Below, in pieces: positions 60,268-64,000 of a DNA stretch of 64,000 nt. A program made the position numbers and the translations under genes. Below the pieces are notes generated by a model. That model did not search any database and was not told the origin of the DNA. It saw only the letters and a program-made list of their open reading frames with translations. Source of the DNA: Nocardioides sp. REDSEA-S33_B3 (GTDB lineage: Bacteria; Actinomycetota; Actinomycetes; Propionibacteriales; Nocardioidaceae); the NCBI GenBank assembly GCA_001627335.1, contig LUPK01000038.1, positions 42,612 through 106,611 on the forward strand, written 5' to 3'. Numbering within the stretch: the stretch's first letter is position 1; the number at the start of each line of letters is the position of its first letter.

Positions 60268-62216
60268 TCAACAGACTGCTGGTCGCCAACCGCGCCGAGA
60301 TCGCCAGCCGCGTGTTCCGCACCTGCCGCCGGCTGGGCATCGAGACCGTCGCGATCCACTCCGACGCCGACGCGGGCCTGCCCTACGTGGCCGAGGCCGA
60401 CACCGCCGTACGCCTGCCCGGCAACACGCCCGGCGAGACCTACCTGCGCGCCGACCTGGCCATCGAGGCCGCGAGGAAGGCCGGGGCCGACGCGATCCAC
60501 CCGGGCTACGGCTTCCTGTCCGAGAACGCCGACTTCGCCCAGGCCGTCGTCGACGCCGGGCTGACGTGGGTCGGCCCGGACCCGTCGTCCATCACCTCGA
60601 TGGGCTCGAAGATCGGCGCCAAGGAGCTGATGAAGTCAGCCGGCGTCCCGATCCTGGAGGCGCCGGAGTCACCGACCGAGGCCGACCTGCCGCTCCTGGT
60701 GAAGGCGTCGGCGGGCGGCGGCGGTCGCGGCATGCGCATCGTCCGCGCGCTCGCCGACCTCGAGACCGAGATCAGGAGGGCGCGCGAGGAGGCGGCGTCG
60801 GCGTTCGGCGACGGCACCGTCTTCGTCGAGCCGTACGTCGAGCGCGGCCGGCACGTCGAGGTCCAGGTCGTCGGCGACGGCGCGGGCGACGTCCTGGTGC
60901 TGGGGGAGCGCGACTGCTCGATCCAGCGTCGCCACCAGAAGGTCGTCGAGGAGGCGCCCGCGCCGGCGCTGCCGCAGGCGACCCGCGAGGCGCTGCACGA
61001 GGCCGCCCGCGCCGCTGCCGCGGCCATCGACTACCGCGGCGCCGGCACCGTGGAGTTCCTCTACGACGAGGACGCCGACCGGTTCTTCTTCCTGGAGATG
61101 AACACCCGGCTCCAGGTCGAGCACCCGGTCACCGAGCTGGTGCACGGCGTGGACCTGGTCGAGATGCAGCTGGCCGTCGCCGAGGGCCGTGGTCTCGGCG
61201 CCCGCTCCGGGCCGGCGGTCGAGGAGGTTGCTCTGCAACCGTCTCGAGACCCCGTCGGGCCCCAGGGCCACGCGATCGAGGTCCGCCTCTACGCCGAGGA
61301 CCCGGCGGCGGACTACCAGCCGCAGTCGGGCGTCCTGACGACGTTCGAGGTCCCCGACGAGCCCGGGGTCCGGGTCGACGGGGGCTTCGTGACCGGCAGC
61401 GAGGTGTCGACGTTCTACGACGCGATGCTGGCCAAGGTGATGGTGCACGCGCCGTCGCGCGAGCAGGCCTGCCGCCAGCTGGCGGGGGTGCTGCGGCGTA
61501 CCCGCATCCACGGCCTGGTCACCAACCGGGACCAGCTCGTCGCGATCCTCACCGACCCCGACTTCGTGGCGGGCCGCGTGAGCACGGCGTTCCTCACCGA
61601 GTGGGCACCGCCGACCCGGGACGCCGACTCCGACGCCCCGCTCGCGGCCGCGCTCGCCATCGCCGAGACGCAGCGGGCCGCGCGGACGGTCCAGCAGCGC
61701 ATCCCGGTGGCGTTCCGCAACGTGCCGAGCCAGCCGCAGCGTACGGAGTTCGAGGGTGATCTCTCCGCCGAGTGGTGGGGCGGCCGGGACGGCTACAGCG
61801 CCGAGGGCGTCGTGGTCCTCGCGGCGGCGCCGGACGCGGTCACGATCGAGCGGGACGGTGTCGCGACGACGTACGCCTGCCGCGTCACCGGCCTGCCGGG
61901 GCGCGAGACCGTCGACGTCGACGCGCCGTCGGGCTACCGCCGGCTGGTGCGGGTGCCCCGGTTCCTCGACCCGTCCGAGCAGGTCGCGAGCGGATCGCTG
62001 CTCGCGCCGATGCCGGGCAGCGTGGTGAAGGTGCTCGTGGAGCAGGGCCAGCAGGTCGCCGCAGGCGACCCGGTGCTGGTGCTGGAGGCGATGAAGATGC
62101 AGCACACGGTGAGCGCGCCGACCGACGGCGTCGTCAGCCGACTCGAAGTGGCGCCCGGGACGCAGGTCGCGGCGGGCGAGGTCATGGCAGTGGTCGAGGA
62201 GAACACCGGTGGTTGA
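60264..62216 (+). CDS. Acyl-CoA carboxylase alpha subunit (biotin carboxylase + biotin carrier)
   Basis: 650-residue biotin-dependent subunit. Biotin carboxylase: RLLVANRAEIASRVFRTCRR, AIHPGYGFLSENADFAQA, ATP-grasp loop KASAGGGGRGMRIV, ERDCSIQRRHQKVVEEAPAP, LEMNTRLQVEHPVTE. The C-terminal carrier has biotinyl Lys611 in LEAMKMQHT. It carboxylates biotin with bicarbonate and ATP and serves the beta subunit encoded just upstream. Residues about 318-331 (VEEVALQPSRDPVG) come from a 35-bp palindromic repeat inserted before the conserved GHAIEVRLYAEDP. A second copy at 62211 supplies the stop codon. ATG overlaps the beta-subunit stop. Confidence 0.93.
   Translation: MINRLLVANRAEIASRVFRTCRRLGIETVAIHSDADAGLPYVAEADTAVRLPGNTPGETYLRADLAIEAARKAGADAIHPGYGFLSENADFAQAVVDAGLTWVGPDPSSITSMGSKIGAKELMKSAGVPILEAPESPTEADLPLLVKASAGGGGRGMRIVRALADLETEIRRAREEAASAFGDGTVFVEPYVERGRHVEVQVVGDGAGDVLVLGERDCSIQRRHQKVVEEAPAPALPQATREALHEAARAAAAAIDYRGAGTVEFLYDEDADRFFFLEMNTRLQVEHPVTELVHGVDLVEMQLAVAEGRGLGARSGPAVEEVALQPSRDPVGPQGHAIEVRLYAEDPAADYQPQSGVLTTFEVPDEPGVRVDGGFVTGSEVSTFYDAMLAKVMVHAPSREQACRQLAGVLRRTRIHGLVTNRDQLVAILTDPDFVAGRVSTAFLTEWAPPTRDADSDAPLAAALAIAETQRAARTVQQRIPVAFRNVPSQPQRTEFEGDLSAEWWGGRDGYSAEGVVVLAAAPDAVTIERDGVATTYACRVTGLPGRETVDVDAPSGYRRLVRVPRFLDPSEQVASGSLLAPMPGSVVKVLVEQGQQVAAGDPVLVLEAMKMQHTVSAPTDGVVSRLEVAPGTQVAAGEVMAVVEENTGG
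61217..61251 (+). repeat. 35-bp palindromic element (family B) inside the carboxylase alpha gene
   Basis: GGTCGAGGAGGTTGC, centre TCT, GCAACCGTCTCGAGACC. It differs from the intergenic copy at 49194 at only a few bases. Translated in frame in a variable loop of the biotin carboxylase domain. Confidence 0.85.
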
Positions 62217-62245
62217 GGAGGTCGCGCAGCGACCGTCTCGAAACC
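62211..62245 (+). repeat. 35-bp palindromic element (family B) providing the alpha-subunit stop
   Basis: GGTTGAGGAGGTCGC, centre GCA, GCGACCGTCTCGAAACC. The TGA stop of the carboxylase alpha gene (62214-62216) is part of the element, and its right end lies 20 bp before the next start. Confidence 0.85.
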
Positions 62246-62264
62246 CCGTAACCCAAGGAGAAGC

Positions 62265-63425
62265 ATGAGCACGTTCAGCGAGACCGAGGAGCGCCAGGAG
62301 TTGCGCAAGCAGGTCGCCAAGCTGGCCTCGAAGTACGGCCGCGAGTACTTCGCGGAGAAGGCCCGCTCGGGTGAGAAGACCACGGACCTGTGGCTCGAGC
62401 TCGGGCGCGCGGGCTACCTCGGCATCAACGTGCCCGAGGAGTACGGCGGTGGCGGCGGCGGGATCGGTGACATCGCCGCGGTCTGCGAGGAGCTCGCGGC
62501 GCAGGGCTGCCCGATGCTGCTGATGGTCGTCTCGCCCGCCATCTGCGGCACGGTCATCGCGAAGTACGGCACCGAGGACCAGAAGCAGAAGTGGCTCCCG
62601 GGCATCTGCGACGGCACCGGGACGATGGCGTTCGCCATCACCGAGCCCGACGCCGGCACCAACACCCACAACATCACCACCACCGCGCGCCGCGACGGTG
62701 ACGGGTGGGTGCTCAAGGGCCGCAAGATCTGGATCTCCGGCGTCGACGAGGCCAGCAACGTGCTGGTCGTCGCGCGTGCGGAGGACGCGAAGACGGGCAA
62801 GGTGAAGCCGGTCCTGTTCGTGGTCCCCACCGACGCGCCGGGCTTCGAGTTCAACGCGATCCCGATGGAGATCGTGAGCCCGGAGAAGCAGTTCCAGGTC
62901 TTCATCGATGACGTGCGGCTGCCCGCGGACGCGCTGGTCGGCGACGAGAACGGCGGCCTCGCGCAGCTCTTCGCCGGCCTCAACCCCGAGCGGATCATGG
63001 CGTCGTCGTTCAACACCGGCATCGCCCGCTTCGCCCTGGACCGCGCGGTCGCCTACGCCAAGGAGCGCGAGGTCTTCCAGGGCCCGATCGGCGGTCACCA
63101 GGCCATCGCGCACCCGCTGGCGCAGAGCCACATCGAGATCGAGATGGCCCGGCTGATGACGCAGAAGGCCGCCGCGCTCTACGACGAGGGTGACGAGTTC
63201 GCCGCCGGTGAGGCCGCCAACATGGCCAAGTACGCCTCCGCCGAGGCCGCCTGCGACGCCGCCGACCGCGCGGTCCAGACCCACGGTGGCTTCGGAGCCT
63301 CGCAGGAGTACGGCGTCGCCGGGCTGCTCGTCGCCACCCGCGTCGGCCGGATCGCCCCCGTGAGCCGCGAGATGATCCTCAACTTCGTCTCGATGCACTC
63401 GTTGGGGCTGCCGAAGTCCTACTGA
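62265..63425 (+). CDS. Acyl-CoA dehydrogenase
   Basis: 386-residue FAD enzyme. INVPEEYGGGGGGIGDIAAV, MAFAITEPDAGTNTHNITTT (FAD/substrate loop), LKGRKIWISGVDEASNVLVV, AKEREVFQGPIGGHQAIAHP and the C-terminal THGGFGASQEYGVAGL are characteristic. The end reads IAPVSREMILNF instead of the GTSEIQ motif, a variant found in some FadE proteins acting on bulky or branched acyl-CoAs. Second dehydrogenase of the operon; AAGGAG stands 5 bases before the ATG, so translation is independent although a family B palindrome separates it from the carboxylase. Confidence 0.92.
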   Translation: MSTFSETEERQELRKQVAKLASKYGREYFAEKARSGEKTTDLWLELGRAGYLGINVPEEYGGGGGGIGDIAAVCEELAAQGCPMLLMVVSPAICGTVIAKYGTEDQKQKWLPGICDGTGTMAFAITEPDAGTNTHNITTTARRDGDGWVLKGRKIWISGVDEASNVLVVARAEDAKTGKVKPVLFVVPTDAPGFEFNAIPMEIVSPEKQFQVFIDDVRLPADALVGDENGGLAQLFAGLNPERIMASSFNTGIARFALDRAVAYAKEREVFQGPIGGHQAIAHPLAQSHIEIEMARLMTQKAAALYDEGDEFAAGEAANMAKYASAEAACDAADRAVQTHGGFGASQEYGVAGLLVATRVGRIAPVSREMILNFVSMHSLGLPKSY

Positions 63426-63433
63426 TCCACCAC

Positions 63434-63524
63434 CTCGTAGCCAGACGGACCGAACGGTCGACCCAGAGCGCGCCCCACGCCTGCCGCCTCCGCGTGGGGG
63501 CGGTTCGGTCCGTCTGGCTACGAG
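63434..63524. repeat. 91-bp hairpin element with 22-bp perfect terminal inverted repeats
   Basis: Left arm starts CTCGTAGCCAGACGGACCGA (63434-63455), right arm ends CGTCTGGCTACGAG (63503-63524), all 22 pairs matching. Inside, CGCCCCACGC and GCGTGGGGGCG pair with one extra G. It lies 8 bp after the last operon stop and could be a terminator or a MITE-like mobile remnant. Confidence 0.7.
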
Positions 63525-63568
63525 CCCCGCGGGCGCGGGTCTCCATGGTCTCCGCACGGGTCCGGCAG

Positions 63569-63574
63569 CAGGAT
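63569..63574 (+). promoter_or_regulatory. -10-like element, leaderless GNAT gene
   Basis: CAGGAT, 6 bases, ATG 63581. The same hexamer and spacing as for the aldehyde dehydrogenase gene at 1178. Confidence 0.45.
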
Positions 63575-63580
63575 GGGCGC

Positions 63581-64000
63581 ATGAGTGAGGACGTGCCCGC
63601 CGACGGGTCACCGGTGCGCGTGGCGGAGGAGCGGGACGCCGAGGTGCTGGCCGGTCTGCTGCGGGACTTCAACGCTGAGTTCGACACCCCGACCGACCCG
63701 GTGGTGCAGGTCGCGGCGCGGTTCGCGCGGCTCATCGGCGGACCGGCCGGGTTCGCGCTGGTGGCCGAGGAGGATGGGCCGGGCGGGCCGACGGCGTACG
63801 GCTTCGCGCTGGTCACCCTCCGACCCAGCGTGTACGCCGACGGGCCGGTCGCCGTCCTCGACGAGCTCTACGTCCGGCCCGACCGCCGCGGTGGCGGGAC
63901 CGGCACGGCGCTGGTCGCCGCGATGCGCGCCGAGCTGTCCACGCGCGGCTGCGAGGAGATCCAGATCAACGTCGACTCGGTCGACACCGGGGCGCGACGG
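63581..64000 (+). CDS. GNAT family N-acetyltransferase (3' partial)
   Basis: First 140 residues of a GNAT acetyltransferase; the frame runs off the right edge. SPVRVAEERDAEVLAGLLRD is the start of the fold, VAEEDGPGGPTAYGFALVTL a central strand pair, and LDELYVRPDRRGGGTGTALV contains the acetyl-CoA pyrophosphate loop (R/Q-x-x-G-x-G/A as RRGGGTG), followed by the helix AAMRAEL and strand EEIQINVDS. It transfers an acetyl group from acetyl-CoA to an amine; the substrate is unknown. The start is supported by the leaderless-type CAGGAT spacing and the normal family N-terminus. Confidence 0.85.
   Translation, partial: MSEDVPADGSPVRVAEERDAEVLAGLLRDFNAEFDTPTDPVVQVAARFARLIGGPAGFALVAEEDGPGGPTAYGFALVTLRPSVYADGPVAVLDELYVRPDRRGGGTGTALVAAMRAELSTRGCEEIQINVDSVDTGARR

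Noticed and set aside
63434..63524. Insertion sequence
   Set aside because: There is no room for a transposase between the arms; at most a non-autonomous element.

Overview
The window is high-GC actinobacterial DNA, most like a Nocardioides or related Nocardioidaceae chromosome. This is inferred from extreme third-position G/C, many GTG starts, 4-bp ATGA/GTGA gene overlaps, mycothiol-era DinB-like proteins (TIGR03084/TIGR03086 type), dense fatty-acid catabolic genes and abundant short palindromic repeats carrying GGTCGAG/CTCGACC ends. No tRNA, rRNA, CRISPR array, prophage or insertion sequence was seen. No gene-free stretch exceeds 300 bases.

Layout. 0-1 kb: the end of a penicillin-binding transpeptidase. 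1.2-5.3 kb: a succinate-semialdehyde-type dehydrogenase, a DUF2332 protein, and a minus-strand pair of an ECF sigma factor with a SnoaL-like tail and a TIGR03086-like protein. 5.4-10.1 kb: a divergent locus, TetR regulator plus glycerol-3-phosphate dehydrogenase facing an alkyl-DHAP-synthase-like flavoprotein plus a diacylglycerol-kinase-like protein, sharing one 29-bp palindrome that contains both start codons. 10.1-18.2 kb: pirin, GH1 glucosidase, sulfotransferase, glycosyltransferase, a MalY/PatB-like PLP enzyme, and a PadR-2,4-dienoyl-CoA reductase operon. 18.3-20.8 kb: a polar amino-acid ABC transporter. 20.8-27.2 kb: a racemase-like CoA-transferase, a glutamine amidotransferase, a flavin monooxygenase, CsbD, a DEAD-box helicase and a CPBP protease. 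27.8-32.3 kb: a signalling block with two receiver-only proteins, a membrane histidine kinase, and an OmpR-type regulator carrying an extra phosphoacceptor-like (DHp) tail.

32.3-36.9 kb: a MerR regulator divergent from fadA-fadB beta-oxidation genes; the MerR promoter palindrome recurs 12 kb away in front of the racemase-like gene, which suggests a small regulon. 37-39.3 kb: an ABC exporter pair. 39.5-43.4 kb: acyl-CoA dehydrogenase, short-chain dehydrogenase, phosphotransferase and histidine-phosphatase-family genes, resembling the kinase/dehydrogenase module for 4-hydroxyacyl-CoA catabolism. 43.5-49.2 kb: a VanZ-like protein, a TetR regulator, a short-chain dehydrogenase and a 1001-residue secreted subtilase. 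49.4-53.5 kb: PadR, a 55-residue unannotated small protein, an ABC ATPase and an FtsX-like permease, all translationally coupled. 53.7-63.4 kb: a TetR-led operon with AtuA-like, two acyl-CoA dehydrogenase, SRPBCC and biotin-dependent acyl-CoA carboxylase genes, probably for branched or isoprenoid acyl-CoA breakdown. The right edge cuts a GNAT acetyltransferase.

Two window-wide patterns stand out. First, many genes have a TANNNT-like -10 hexamer (or CANNNT) 6-7 bases before the start codon and no Shine-Dalgarno sequence, which is the signature of leaderless transcription. Second, families of small palindromic elements sit between genes and, in at least three cases, inside open reading frames, where they are translated in frame at variable protein positions. 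One also supplies a stop codon.
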